Source: Luteimonas granuli
Lineage (GTDB): Bacteria > Pseudomonadota > Gammaproteobacteria > Xanthomonadales > Xanthomonadaceae
NCBI RefSeq assembly: GCF_007795095.1
Contig: NZ_CP042218.1
Coordinates: 1,798,001 to 1,862,000, forward strand
Reading direction: 5' to 3'
Length of the DNA: 64,000 bases
Positions 18,312-27,928 of the stretch are shown here, one piece after another. How positions within the stretch are numbered: the stretch's first letter is position 1; the number at the start of each line of letters is the position of its first letter. The notes beneath the pieces are model-generated. The model searched no databases, was not told the origin of the DNA, and was given only the letters and a program-made list of their open reading frames with translations. The position numbers and the translations under genes are program-made.

Positions 18312-18589
18312 GTCTGTGCATGGTCGATGCGTCCCGACCCTCAAACCCCGTGAAAACAGCGTTCAGGCGTGTTTGGCGAAAAAATGATCAATCCAGGAAA
18401 CAGCTTCTGATTCAATGGCTTGCTCGTGAAACATACGTGTAGCAATGCTCCACGTCATGGCCTGGACCACGACCATGACGATGGCATGACCGCTGTGCAC
18501 AACCGTCGGGGCCCCCAGGAGCGGGTCCGCGCGTTCCGTTCGCTGACTGGGCGGCCTGTCAAGCCTCGGGCGCCATCCGGCCACGGCTT

Positions 18590-20071
18590 ATGATGGCGCT
18601 CCTGACTGCCCCCGCTTCCATGCCTTCTCCCCCTTCGCCCGGTTCCGTCGATGCCGCCGCGCCTACAGCGCTCGGGGCGTTCCTGCGCGGCGTCGAGCGA
18701 CGCGGCCTGGTCTTCGCCTGGCTGCTGGCGGGCTCCCGCACATCCGCCGAGAGTGCGCTGGCCTGGACGCTGGACCGGTTCCGGCGGGAGGCCGGGCGGA
18801 CCGCCTTCAGCGAATGGCCGCGGCACTTCTGGTCCCTGATGCTGGCCGCGCCGACGCTGCGCCAGCCGCCGCCCGACCCGCGCTGGGAGCGGGGCTTCGA
18901 GCCGCTGTCACGGATCGGTCACGGACCGCGGGCGGCATTGCTGCTGCGGCTGGTGGCCGGCCTGGCCGAGTCGGACGCCGCCATCGTCCTCGGCATCACA
19001 CGCCCGACCTATCGCCTCGGTCTGCGGCGGGCGCTGCCCCATGCGGGAGATGGCGATGCCGACGTCGCGGCCTGGGAAGCGCTGGGCGGAGCGGTGCAGG
19101 ACATGCTCCGCAGGCTTCCCGTGGGCCCGTCGACGCCTCCCGACGCCGACGCCGACGCCGCGGGCGCGGCGGACCGTCCCGCTTCCGCGCGCCGCCCGGC
19201 GGGACGCGGCCTGAAGGTAGCGCTGTGGCTGGTGGCCCTGCTCACCCTGCTGGCGCTGGCCGTGACGTTCCGGTCCGTCGACCGCCTTCCCGAGGGACTG
19301 GCGGAAGCGCCCGACCGCATCCTGATCGAGCCCCTGCACGCGGCCGAAGCTCCGGCGGGGCGCTACCCGGCCGAGGCCGCGCTGGCACTGCATCCGGATC
19401 TCGGCCTGTTGCTGGATGCCGCGGACCCGGATCCGGCCGCCGCGGATCCGGCGTTCCACGCCTGGCTGCTGGCCGAGGTCGAGCCGGAGTCCGGCACCGC
19501 CGTGGATACAGGTGTCGAGACCGACCCGGGTGACTCCGTCCCTTCTCGCGATCACGCCGTGCGCGCGGCGCAGGCGCGGCTCGATGCACTCGGACCGGCG
19601 GCGCGCGCGCGGCTGGACGGACGGCGCGAGGCCTGGGACGCGCTGCCGCACTCCGAGCGGGGTGAACTCCGCGAGCGCTGGCAGACCTGGCAGGCACTGT
19701 CCCCCGCCGAGCGGCGGAGGCTGAGCGCCGCTGCGGTGCGCCACACGCAGCGCTCACCGGACGAGCAGGCCGCGCTGCGCGCCCGCTTCGACGCGCTGGA
19801 CGCCAGCATCCGTCGCGGCTGGCTGCTCGGACCGGACCTCGGTGCCGACTACCCGCGACTGCATCCGCTCATCGCCCAGGTGCCGGACGACGTGCGCGCC
19901 CCGTTGCTGGCGGCGCTGCGCGGCCTCGACGCGCAGGCCCGCGACGACCTTGCCGTGCTCGCCGTGCGCACGCCGCCGCAGGCGCGCGCCGGACTGCGCG
20001 TCGAGCTGTTGGCCACGCCGCCCGAGCAGCGCGGCCCCTGGCTGCGGCGCCAGGTGTCCCCGGCCCAATGA
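18590..20071 (+). CDS. DUF3106-domain protein with sigma-region-4-like N-terminal domain
   Basis: A 493-residue protein in three parts. Residues about 30-180 resemble the end of an ECF sigma factor: LLRLVAGLAESDAAIVLGIT followed by RPTYRLGLRRALP looks like region 4. One transmembrane helix follows (about 206-225, ALWLVALLTLLALAVTF). The C-terminal half holds DUF3106-type motifs, WDALPHSERGELRERWQTW and LSPAERRRL. Some xanthomonads appear to encode a sigma-like protein and a DUF3106 protein separately; here they are one chain, so a membrane-tethered regulator is an inference. Starts at 18590, 18593 and 18620 are all possible and none has a good ribosome binding site. It overlaps the MATE gene by four bases. 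Confidence 0.7.
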   Translation: MMALLTAPASMPSPPSPGSVDAAAPTALGAFLRGVERRGLVFAWLLAGSRTSAESALAWTLDRFRREAGRTAFSEWPRHFWSLMLAAPTLRQPPPDPRWERGFEPLSRIGHGPRAALLLRLVAGLAESDAAIVLGITRPTYRLGLRRALPHAGDGDADVAAWEALGGAVQDMLRRLPVGPSTPPDADADAAGAADRPASARRPAGRGLKVALWLVALLTLLALAVTFRSVDRLPEGLAEAPDRILIEPLHAAEAPAGRYPAEAALALHPDLGLLLDAADPDPAAADPAFHAWLLAEVEPESGTAVDTGVETDPGDSVPSRDHAVRAAQARLDALGPAARARLDGRREAWDALPHSERGELRERWQTWQALSPAERRRLSAAAVRHTQRSPDEQAALRARFDALDASIRRGWLLGPDLGADYPRLHPLIAQVPDDVRAPLLAALRGLDAQARDDLAVLAVRTPPQARAGLRVELLATPPEQRGPWLRRQVSPAQ

Positions 20072-21450
20072 GCGACGCCTCCGGCCAGCCGCCCGCGTTG
20101 TCCGTCCCGGGCTTCGCGGCCGAGGTGCGGGCCACCGGCCTGCTGGCGCTGCCGCTGGTGGCCGGGCACCTGGCGACCGGGCTGATCGGCTTCGTCGACA
20201 GCGTGATCGCCGGCCGCCACGGCACCGCCACGCTGGCCGCGGTGTCGGTGGGCACCGCCATGTTCTGGCTGCCGATGATGATTCCGATGGGCACTCTGAT
20301 GGCGCTTCCGCCCGCGGTCTCGCAGCTCGACGGCGCCGGCCGCCGGGACGACATCGCGCCGCTGTTCCGGCAGGCGCTGTGGCTGGCGCTGGGGCTCGGC
20401 CTCCTGCTGTTCGCATTCCTGAGCCTGGCCTCGCTCGCGCTGGGCCCGATGGGCATCGCGCCGGAGATCCGGCCCGGCGCCGCGGCCTTCCTGCACGGCA
20501 TCCGCTGGGGCGTGCCGGCGCTGACGCTCTACTACGCCATGCGCTACCTCAGCGACGGCCTGCACTGGACCCTGCCGACCATGCTGTTCGGCTTCGGCGG
20601 CCTGCTGCTGCTGGTGCCGCTGGGCTACGCCTTCGCCTTCGGCGCGTTCGGGCTGCCGGAGCTGGGCGCCGGCGGTCTCGGCCTCGCGTCGGCGCTGATG
20701 ATGTGGGCGCAGGCGCTCGGCTTCGCCGCGTACCTGGCGTGCTCGAAGCGCTTCGCGCCACTGGCGCTGTTCGCGTGCTTCGAGCGGCCGCGCTGGCGGT
20801 CGATCCGCGACCTGCTCCGTACCGGACTGCCGATCGGGGTGACGGTGGCGATGGAGGGTGGGCTGTTCATCGCCACCGCGCTGCTGATCGGACGCCTGGG
20901 CCAGGTCGAGTCCGCGGCCCACCAGATCGCGATCAACGTCGCCAGCCTGTGCTTCATGATTCCCTTCGGCGTCGCCGAAGCGACGACCGTGCGCGTGGGC
21001 CACGCGGTGGGCTCGCATGGCAGCCGGGAGGGTGTGCGCCGCGTGATGCTGGCCGGATTGGCGCTGGTGCTGGGCACCCAGGCGCTGTCGGCGCTGGTGC
21101 TGGTGCTGGGCCATGACGCGATCGCGGCCGTCTACACCGCCGATGCCGCGGTGGCGGCGCTGGCCGCCTCGCTGCTGTTGTTCGCCGCGGCGTTCCAGTT
21201 CCCGGATGGCGTGCAGGTGCTGTCCGCCGGCGCGCTCCGGGGCCTCGAGGACACGCGCGTGCCGATGGTGCTGGCCGCCTTCGCCTACTGGGCCGTGGGC
21301 ATGGCCATCGGCGTCTGGCTGGGCCTGGGGCTGGGGCTGGGCCCGCGCGGCATGTGGATCGGGTTGATCGCCGGGCTCTCGGTGGCCGCAGTGCTCATGG
21401 CCGGTCGATTCGTCCGCACCAGCGGACGGCTGCCCCGAAGGGGAGGGTGA
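20068..21450 (+). CDS. MATE family multidrug efflux transporter (NorM-like)
   Basis: A 460-residue protein with about twelve hydrophobic helices in two related halves. The first helix region, LLALPLVAGHLATGLIGFVD followed by SVIAGRHGTATLAAVSVG, is typical of NorM-type MATE proteins. These pumps export cationic drugs and dyes using a sodium or proton gradient. The start overlaps the upstream DUF3106 gene by four bases. The substrate is not predictable from sequence. Confidence 0.92.
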   Translation: MSDASGQPPALSVPGFAAEVRATGLLALPLVAGHLATGLIGFVDSVIAGRHGTATLAAVSVGTAMFWLPMMIPMGTLMALPPAVSQLDGAGRRDDIAPLFRQALWLALGLGLLLFAFLSLASLALGPMGIAPEIRPGAAAFLHGIRWGVPALTLYYAMRYLSDGLHWTLPTMLFGFGGLLLLVPLGYAFAFGAFGLPELGAGGLGLASALMMWAQALGFAAYLACSKRFAPLALFACFERPRWRSIRDLLRTGLPIGVTVAMEGGLFIATALLIGRLGQVESAAHQIAINVASLCFMIPFGVAEATTVRVGHAVGSHGSREGVRRVMLAGLALVLGTQALSALVLVLGHDAIAAVYTADAAVAALAASLLLFAAAFQFPDGVQVLSAGALRGLEDTRVPMVLAAFAYWAVGMAIGVWLGLGLGLGPRGMWIGLIAGLSVAAVLMAGRFVRTSGRLPRRGG

Positions 21451-21523
21451 CCGGCGGCGGGTGACGCCCGCAGCCCGCAGCGGTGATACTGGCCGCACTG
21501 TCCGTCCATCCGTCGAGCCGTCC

Positions 21524-23419
21524 ATGTCCGCACCACCCAGTCACGCCCCCCGCCGCCGAGGCCCCATCGCCCGCGTGCTGGTCGGGGCGTGGGACGCCCT
21601 CAACTTCACCCGCCGGCTGGTGTTCAACCTGCTGTTCCTGTTCCTGCTGGTGATCGTGCTGGTAGCGCTGGCCTCCGCCGAACGCGCAAGGCCGCTGCTC
21701 GACCGCACCACTCTGGTGATCGCGCCCGAGGGCGCCCTGGTCGAGCAGTTCAGCGTCGATCCGGTGAGCCGCGCCTTGGGCAAGCTCAGCGGCCAGGACG
21801 TGCCCGAGGTCCGCCTGCGGGACCTGCTGCGGGTGGTCGAGAAGGCCGCCGGGGACAAGCGCATCGAGCGCGTCCTCCTGCGCACCGACCGCATGGCGTT
21901 CTCCGGCTACGCCTCGATGCGCGAGCTGGCCGACGCCATCCGCGCGCTGCGCGCGGCCGGCAAGCAGGTGATCGCCTATGGCGACTACTTCGGACAGGCG
22001 CAGTACCTGCTGGCCGCACAGGCCGACGAGGTCTACATGGATCCCTATGGCGGCATGGTGCTGGAAGGCATCGGCCGCTACCGCCAGTACTACCGCGAGG
22101 GCCTGCAGGACAAGCTCGGCGTCGACGTGCACCTGTTCAAGGTCGGCGAGTACAAGTCGGCGGCCGAACCGTACGTGCTCGACCAGGCCTCGCCCGAGGC
22201 CAAGGAAGCCGACCTGTACTGGATGAACGACATCTGGCAGCGCTTCCTCGGCGACATCGCGGCGGCGCGCGGCCTCGACGTCGCGGCGCTGGCCGCCGGC
22301 GTCGAAACCCTGCCCGAGGGCGTGCGTGCCGCCGGCGGCGACCTCGCGAAGTTCGCGCTGGACGCGAAGCTGGTCGACGGCCTGAAGACGCTGGAGGAGG
22401 TGCAGGCGCTGCTGGCCGAACGCGGCGTGGCCGACGAGGACACCGACAGCGGCGTGCGCGACATCGCCTGGGACGACTACCTCAAGCACGTCACCAGCCC
22501 GATGGCCGCCGCCGATGCCCGGCCGCAGGTGGCGGTGGTGGTCGCCGAAGGCACGATCATGGGCGGCGAGCAGAACCCGGGCAGCGTCGGCGGCGAGTCG
22601 ACCTCGGCGCTGCTGCGTGCCGCGCGCGACGACGACAAGGTCAAGGCCGTGGTGCTGCGCGTGGATTCGCCCGGGGGCGAGGTCTTCGCGTCCGAACAGA
22701 TCCGCCGCGAGGTGGTCGCGCTGCGCGAGGCCGGGAAGCCGGTGGTGGCCTCGATGGGCGACCTGGCCGCGTCCGGCGGCTACTGGATCAGCATGGATGC
22801 CGACGCGATCTATGCCGACCCGTCCACCATCACCGGCTCGATCGGCATCTTCGGGATGTTCCCGACCATCCCGCGCACACTGGAAAAGATCGGCGTGCGC
22901 ACCGACGGCGTCGGCACCACCTCGTTCGCCGGCGCCTTCGATCCCACCCGGCCGCTGCAGCCGGAGGTCGGCGCGGTGATCCAGAGCGTGATCGAAAAGG
23001 GCTATCGCGACTTCACCGGCAAGGTCGCCGCCGCTCGCGAGCGCAGCGTCGAAGAGATCGACCTCGTGGCCCGCGGCCGCGTGTGGAGCGGCGCGCAGGC
23101 GAAGGACCGCGGCCTGGTCGACGAGTTCGGCGGCCTGCGCGACGCGCTGGCCGCCGCCGCCGCCCGCGCGGAGCTGGGCGGGCCAGACGCCTGGGGCGTG
23201 AAGTACATCGAGAAGCCGCTGACGCCGTTCGAGAGCTTCGTCGCCGGCATGGCCGAGAGCCGCATCGCGGCGCCGGTGCTCGCGCGCAGCGGGCTGGCGA
23301 CCGACCTGCTGGCCAGGGTGGCGCCGGGCCTCGCCTCCGAACTGCGCTTCATCGAACAGGTCATGGCCCGTGGCGGCCACCCGGTGAAGGCCGTGGCGCA
23401 CTGCTTCTGCATCCCATGA
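21524..23419 (+). CDS. sppA: signal peptide peptidase SppA, 67K type
   Basis: A 631-residue membrane-bound serine protease that clears cleaved signal peptides and protects against stress. One transmembrane helix lies near residues 33-50. The catalytic lysine is Lys211 in [13 protein letters not shown] and the nucleophile is Ser417 in [13 protein letters not shown], matching the Lys209/Ser409 dyad of the Escherichia coli enzyme. The tandem-fold length is normal for the long form. The ATG at 21524 ([13 protein letters not shown]) is preferred over an upstream in-frame codon at 21461. The next gene overlaps its stop by four bases. Confidence 0.95.
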   Translation: MSAPPSHAPRRRGPIARVLVGAWDALNFTRRLVFNLLFLFLLVIVLVALASAERARPLLDRTTLVIAPEGALVEQFSVDPVSRALGKLSGQDVPEVRLRDLLRVVEKAAGDKRIERVLLRTDRMAFSGYASMRELADAIRALRAAGKQVIAYGDYFGQAQYLLAAQADEVYMDPYGGMVLEGIGRYRQYYREGLQDKLGVDVHLFKVGEYKSAAEPYVLDQASPEAKEADLYWMNDIWQRFLGDIAAARGLDVAALAAGVETLPEGVRAAGGDLAKFALDAKLVDGLKTLEEVQALLAERGVADEDTDSGVRDIAWDDYLKHVTSPMAAADARPQVAVVVAEGTIMGGEQNPGSVGGESTSALLRAARDDDKVKAVVLRVDSPGGEVFASEQIRREVVALREAGKPVVASMGDLAASGGYWISMDADAIYADPSTITGSIGIFGMFPTIPRTLEKIGVRTDGVGTTSFAGAFDPTRPLQPEVGAVIQSVIEKGYRDFTGKVAAARERSVEEIDLVARGRVWSGAQAKDRGLVDEFGGLRDALAAAAARAELGGPDAWGVKYIEKPLTPFESFVAGMAESRIAAPVLARSGLATDLLARVAPGLASELRFIEQVMARGGHPVKAVAHCFCIP

Positions 23420-24201
23420 GCGCTGCGGACCCCTCCCGCTGGCGCCTCGACGGTCAGCTGGCCCTGGTCACCGGGGGCAGCGCCGGCATCGGTCGCGCGA
23501 TCGCCTCCGAGCTGCTCGGCTTCGGCGCGCGGGTGCTGATCGCCGCCCGCGACGGTGATGCGCTCGAGGTCGCGCGCGAGGAGCTGCTGGACCTGCATCC
23601 CGACGGCGACGTGCGCGCGCTGATCTGCGATGTCGCCGACGACGAGCAGCGCCGCGAGCTGCTGGACTGGATCGAGGACCAGGGCGAAGGCCTCAACATC
23701 CTGGTCAACAACGCCGGCGGCAATCTGGGCAAGGCCGCGGTGGACTACACCGAGGACGAGTGGCGCTCGATCTTCGAGGTCAACCTCTTCAGCGCCTTCG
23801 AGCTCTCGCGCTACGCGCATCCGCTGCTCACGCAGCATGCGGCCAGCTGCATCGTCAACGTGGGCAGCGTGTCGGGCGCGACCCATGTGCGCACCGGCGC
23901 GCCCTACGGCATGAGCAAGGCCGCGCTGCACCAGATGACCCGCAACCTCGCCTGCGAATGGGCGGAAGACGGCGTGCGCGTGAACTGCGTCGCGCCCTGG
24001 TATATCCGCACACGGCGCACCTCACCGAAGCTCGCGGATCCGGACTACCTCGACGAAGTGCTGCTGCGCACGCCGATGGGCCGCATCGGCGAACCGGAGG
24101 AGGTGGCCGCCGCGGTCGCCTTCCTGTGCCTGCCGGCGTCGGGCTACGTCACCGGCGAATGCATCGCCGTGGACGGCGGCTTCCTGCGCTACGGCTTCTG
24201 A
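23416..24201 (+). CDS. short-chain dehydrogenase/reductase
   Basis: A 261-residue classical SDR. The cofactor motif is TGGSAGIG (19-26), the structural motif NNAG (98-101), catalytic Ser near 151-153 and the Tyr164-x3-Lys168 pair in APYGMSKAA. The C-terminal [14 protein letters not shown] is typical of the tropinone-reductase-like or FabG-like branch. The Arg after strand 2 (IAARD) suggests NADPH preference, an inference. It overlaps sppA by four bases. The substrate is unknown. Confidence 0.92.
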   Translation: MSAADPSRWRLDGQLALVTGGSAGIGRAIASELLGFGARVLIAARDGDALEVAREELLDLHPDGDVRALICDVADDEQRRELLDWIEDQGEGLNILVNNAGGNLGKAAVDYTEDEWRSIFEVNLFSAFELSRYAHPLLTQHAASCIVNVGSVSGATHVRTGAPYGMSKAALHQMTRNLACEWAEDGVRVNCVAPWYIRTRRTSPKLADPDYLDEVLLRTPMGRIGEPEEVAAAVAFLCLPASGYVTGECIAVDGGFLRYGF

Positions 24202-24227
24202 CCCATTTTTCCCGCGCGGAGGCTGCG

Positions 24228-24698
24228 ATGAATCGATCAGGGACTGTCCGCCCGCTGCTGCTGGCCGGGCTTGTCGCGCTGGCAGGCGCGTCGGCCATGG
24301 CACAGGACGCGCCGGGCTACGACGCAGCGCTTGCCGGAAAGCTCGGTGCCGACGATTACGGCATGGCCCGCTACGTGCTGGTGATCCTCAGGTCCGGCCC
24401 CACGCCGATGCCGAAGGGCGAAGCCCGGGACGCGATGTTCCAGGGCCACTTCGCCAACATCACTCGCCTGGCGGAGGAAGGGAAGCTGGTGCTGGCCGGC
24501 CCGCTGGACGGTGTCGACGGGCGCCGCGGCATCTTCGTGCTCGACACCGCCGACCTCGAGGAGGCCCGCGCGCTGGTGGCCACCGACCCGGTGATCGCGG
24601 AGGGCGAGATGGTCGCCGATCTCCATGTCTACTATGGTTCGGCGGCGCTGCGGATGGTCAACGAGACCCATCAGCGGATTGCACGGAAGGCGTTCTGA
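24228..24698 (+). CDS. exported YciI-like domain protein
   Basis: A 156-residue protein with a clear signal peptide: basic start MNRSGTVRP, hydrophobic core LLLAGLVALAGASAM and a cleavage-like AMAQDA. The mature part has the YciI-like pattern: MARYVLVILRSGP, then GHFANITRLAEEGKLVLAGP and a C-terminal DPVIAEGEMVADLHVYYG. Most YciI proteins are cytoplasmic and small, so export is unusual; their role is not well defined. GGAGG at 24218-24222 supports this start. Confidence 0.8.
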   Translation: MNRSGTVRPLLLAGLVALAGASAMAQDAPGYDAALAGKLGADDYGMARYVLVILRSGPTPMPKGEARDAMFQGHFANITRLAEEGKLVLAGPLDGVDGRRGIFVLDTADLEEARALVATDPVIAEGEMVADLHVYYGSAALRMVNETHQRIARKAF

Positions 24699-24711
24699 GG
24701 GAGGATCCGCT

Positions 24712-25278
24712 GTGACCCTGATGATCATCGGTCTGCTGCTGTTCCTGGGGGTGCATTCCGTGCGCATCTTCGCCGACGATTGGCGCAGCGCGGCGATCGC
24801 CCGGATCGGCGAGCCGGCCTGGAAGGGCATCTACTCGCTGTTCGCGATCGCCGGCCTCGCGCTGGCCATCATCGGCTATGGCCGGATGCGGCTGGATTCG
24901 GCCCTGGTCTGGGTCCCGCCCGCGGGGCTGCGCCACTTCGTGGCGCTGTTGATGATCCCCGCCTTCATCCTGCTGGTGGCGGCCTACGTGCCGCGCAACC
25001 ACCTCAAGGCCAGGCTGGGCCACCCGATGATCATTGCGGTGGCGCTTTGGGCCCTGGCCCACCTGCTGGCCAACGGCCGGCCGGGCGACATCGTCCTCTT
25101 TGGCGGCTTCCTGCTGTGGGCGCTGCTCGACTGGCGCGCCGCGGCGCAGCGGCCGGCTGCCGCGGCGGCAGCGCCGACGTGGGCGCGCACCGCCGTCACG
25201 GTCGTCATCGGGCTGGTCGCGTACTGGCTGTTCGCCTTCCACCTGCATGTTCGGGTGACCGGGGTGCCGGTGATGTAG
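24712..25278 (+). CDS. NnrU-like membrane protein
   Basis: A 188-residue protein with about five to six hydrophobic helices, beginning MTLMIIGLLLFLGVHSVRIF and including HLLANGRPGDIVLFGGFLLW, a pattern typical of the NnrU family. NnrU was named from denitrification gene clusters, but many members, as here, lie away from any nitrogen-oxide genes and their role is uncertain. The start is GTG at 24712 with a strong GGGAGG just after the preceding gene's stop, implying co-transcription with the YciI-like gene. Confidence 0.8.
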   Translation: MTLMIIGLLLFLGVHSVRIFADDWRSAAIARIGEPAWKGIYSLFAIAGLALAIIGYGRMRLDSALVWVPPAGLRHFVALLMIPAFILLVAAYVPRNHLKARLGHPMIIAVALWALAHLLANGRPGDIVLFGGFLLWALLDWRAAAQRPAAAAAAPTWARTAVTVVIGLVAYWLFAFHLHVRVTGVPVM

Positions 25279-25318
25279 GGGCGCCGCATCCGGCCTTTAC
25301 CATCCGCCACGGATTCCC

Positions 25319-27928
25319 ATGCCCCCTCTCACCGCCACCCTGATCATCCTGCTGATGGTGGCCGCCAACGCGCTCTACGTCGCCGCGGAGTTCGCCACGG
25401 TGGGGTCGCGCCGCTCGCGCGTGCAGGAGGTGGCCGAGGCCGGCAACGCCACGGCGTCGTCGTTGCTGGAAATCCTGAAGGACCCCGTGCGGCTGGACAA
25501 CTACGTCGCCGGCTGCCAGATCGGCATCACCCTGACCAGCCTGATCGCCGGCGCCGTCGCCCAGGCCCGGCTCACGCCGCTGCTGGAGCCGCACCTGGGC
25601 GCCGTGGGCGGCGCCACCGCCGCGATCGTGGCCGTGCTGCTGGCAATCACCGTGCTGCAGGTGGTTCTGGGCGAGCTGCTGCCCAAGACGGTGGCGCTGC
25701 GCTACCCCGAGAAGCTGGCGATGGCCACCCTGCTGCCGATGAAGGCCAGCCTGGTGCTGTTCAGGCCGCTGATCGTGCTGTTCAACGGCACGGCATTCTC
25801 GCTGATGCGGCTGTCCGGCCTGGGCGGCACCCATGACCGCGCGCATGTGCATTCGCCGGAGGAGCTCGAGGGGCTGTACCGGGAGAGCGCCGCCGGTGGC
25901 CTGATCGACGCCGCCGAACGCGACATGCTGGCCGGCGCGCTCAACGTCGATGGCCGCCTGGTGCGCGAGATCATGACCCCGCGCACGCGCATGCACGTGG
26001 TGCGAGGCGGGGACACCGTGCGCGATGTGCTGCTGCGCGTGGTCGACGTGCCGCATTCGCGCTTCCCGGTGGTCGGTGAAACCACCGACGACGTCACCGG
26101 CATCGTGCACCTGCGCGCGCTGTTCGCCGCCAGCGAGCGCGAGCCGGGCGCGACCGTGGCCTCGATCCAGCGCGAGCCGCTGGTGGTGGCCGACGTCATG
26201 CCTGTGCCGGCGCTGTGGCGCGCGCTGCGCGCGGCCGGCCGGCACAGTGCGATCGTGGTCAACGAATACGGCACCGTGGCGGGCATCGTCACCCCGGAGG
26301 ACGCGCTGGAGGAGATCTTCGGCGAACTCCAGGACGAGTTCGACCAGGAGGAAGAGCCGATCATCGAGACCGGCGAGGGGCTGAGCGTGCGCGGCGATGT
26401 GGTGCTGTCCGTCCTCAACGACCGCTACGGCCTGGGGCTGCCGGAGGACCACGTGGACACCATCGGCGGACTGGTCTGGCACGAGCTGGGCCGGCTGCCG
26501 GCCGCGGGCGACGAAGTCGACGTCACCGGCACCGCGTACCGCCTGCGGGTGGAAGCGATGGACCGGCAGGCGGTGCGCCGGGTGCGCCTGCTGCGCGGGG
26601 GGGGAGGACCGGCCATGACCGACGTGCTGGCGGTCATCGGCATCATCCTGCTGCTGGTCGTGGTCAACGGCGTGTTCGTCGCCGCCGAGTTCGCCCTGGT
26701 CGGCGCCCGGCGCAGCCGGCTGGCAACGCTGGCGCAGGGCGGCAGCGGCGCCGCGGCCTGGCTGCTGCAGGTGTTCGACCGGCGGACCGGCAAGGACGCC
26801 TACATCGCCGTCGCCCAGCTCGGCATCACGCTGGCCAGCATCGGCCTGGGCATGTACGGCGAGCCCGCGGTCGCGCGGTGGCTGTACCCCGCGCTGGAAT
26901 CCCTGGGGCTGGACGCCGGGCAGGCGCGGCTCGCCGGTTTCGCCGTCGCGCTGGGCGCGATCACCTGGCTGCACGTCGTGCTGGGCGAGATGATCCCCAA
27001 GGCGATGGCGCTGCAGGCGCCCGAGCGCACGAGCATCGCGGTGAACCCGGTGATGCGCCTGTTCGGCATCCTGTTCCGACCCATGGTCTGGGTGCTCAAC
27101 CGGATCGCGTTCGCACTGATGCGCCTGCTCGGCATCCCCGACCCGGGCCGCTCGGCCTCGCTGTACACCAGCAAGGAGCTGGAGATCGCGACCGGGGAAG
27201 TGGCCGAGAGCGGCCAGTTCGGCATCGCGCAGCGCCTGCTGATCGACAACATCTTCGAGATGGAAGAGCGTACCGCCGAGGAGCTGATGACATCGCGGGT
27301 GCGGATGCAGGCGATCAACGTCGAGGCCGATGCCGATGCCGTGGCGCTGCTGATCGCCAACCGGTCCGCCAACCGCTATCCGGTGTATGCGGACACGCTC
27401 GACAACGTGGTCGGCGTGCTGCACGTGAAGGACTTCATCCGGGCCCGCGCCCGCGGCGAGGACACCGCGCTGGAGCGGCTGGTGCGCAGGCTGCCCGCGG
27501 TGGCGGCCAGCACGACCGCCGAGGAGCTGCTGGCCACCTTCAAGCGCCATCGCGTGCACGCCGCCGCTGTCGTGGACGAGTTCGGCGGCACGCTCGGCTT
27601 CGTGACCATGGACGACCTGGTGTCGGACGTGATCGACGCCGAGGACGCCACGCCCAGCGACTGGATCCGCCGCAACGAGGACGGCAGCCTGACCCTGGAC
27701 GGCGAAGTGACGCTGGCCGAACTGTCGGAGGACCACGGTATCGAGCTCGAGCACCCCGAGGTCGTGACCGTGGCCGGCCTGTTCCTGGCGCGTAGCGGCA
27801 CCCTGCCCGCGGTGGGCGAGCGGATGGTGGTGGCGGGGCACCAGCTGCGGGTCGAGGAAATGAAGGGACTCAAGGTGACGCGGATCGTGCTGGTGCCGGC
27901 GGCGCGGGGGCAGGTTCCCCACCGGTGA
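25319..27928 (+). CDS. two CNNM/CorC-HlyC family transporters in one reading frame
   Basis: As written this is an 869-residue protein made of two complete CNNM (DUF21-CBS-CorC_HlyC) proteins end to end. Each half has an N-terminal DUF21 membrane domain (ANALYVAAEFATVGSRRSR; VNGVFVAAEFALVGARRSR), a CBS pair and a C-terminal CorC_HlyC domain. CNNM proteins are linked to magnesium or cobalt efflux and have been called haemolysins. The halves meet at an eight-G run, 26597-26604. With seven Gs, the first gene would stop at TGA 26616-26618, overlapping the ATG of the second at 26615 (ATGA), a normal operon junction. So the fusion may come from a one-base sequencing error or from a slippery tract; two separate proteins are the usual layout. 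Confidence 0.88.
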   Translation: MPPLTATLIILLMVAANALYVAAEFATVGSRRSRVQEVAEAGNATASSLLEILKDPVRLDNYVAGCQIGITLTSLIAGAVAQARLTPLLEPHLGAVGGATAAIVAVLLAITVLQVVLGELLPKTVALRYPEKLAMATLLPMKASLVLFRPLIVLFNGTAFSLMRLSGLGGTHDRAHVHSPEELEGLYRESAAGGLIDAAERDMLAGALNVDGRLVREIMTPRTRMHVVRGGDTVRDVLLRVVDVPHSRFPVVGETTDDVTGIVHLRALFAASEREPGATVASIQREPLVVADVMPVPALWRALRAAGRHSAIVVNEYGTVAGIVTPEDALEEIFGELQDEFDQEEEPIIETGEGLSVRGDVVLSVLNDRYGLGLPEDHVDTIGGLVWHELGRLPAAGDEVDVTGTAYRLRVEAMDRQAVRRVRLLRGGGGPAMTDVLAVIGIILLLVVVNGVFVAAEFALVGARRSRLATLAQGGSGAAAWLLQVFDRRTGKDAYIAVAQLGITLASIGLGMYGEPAVARWLYPALESLGLDAGQARLAGFAVALGAITWLHVVLGEMIPKAMALQAPERTSIAVNPVMRLFGILFRPMVWVLNRIAFALMRLLGIPDPGRSASLYTSKELEIATGEVAESGQFGIAQRLLIDNIFEMEERTAEELMTSRVRMQAINVEADADAVALLIANRSANRYPVYADTLDNVVGVLHVKDFIRARARGEDTALERLVRRLPAVAASTTAEELLATFKRHRVHAAAVVDEFGGTLGFVTMDDLVSDVIDAEDATPSDWIRRNEDGSLTLDGEVTLAELSEDHGIELEHPEVVTVAGLFLARSGTLPAVGERMVVAGHQLRVEEMKGLKVTRIVLVPAARGQVPHR

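Noticed and set aside
18363-18584. 73-codon minus-strand frame in the DnaA-box gap
   Set aside because: Its ending (MFHEQAIESEAVSWIDHFFAKHA split by codon use) is not low-complexity, but there is no ribosome binding site or recognised family and it crosses regulatory-looking DNA.
18180-18589. Possible chromosomal replication origin at the DnaA boxes
   Set aside because: Only two boxes were found, with no dnaA/dnaN neighbours and no clear unwinding element; an origin would normally have more boxes.
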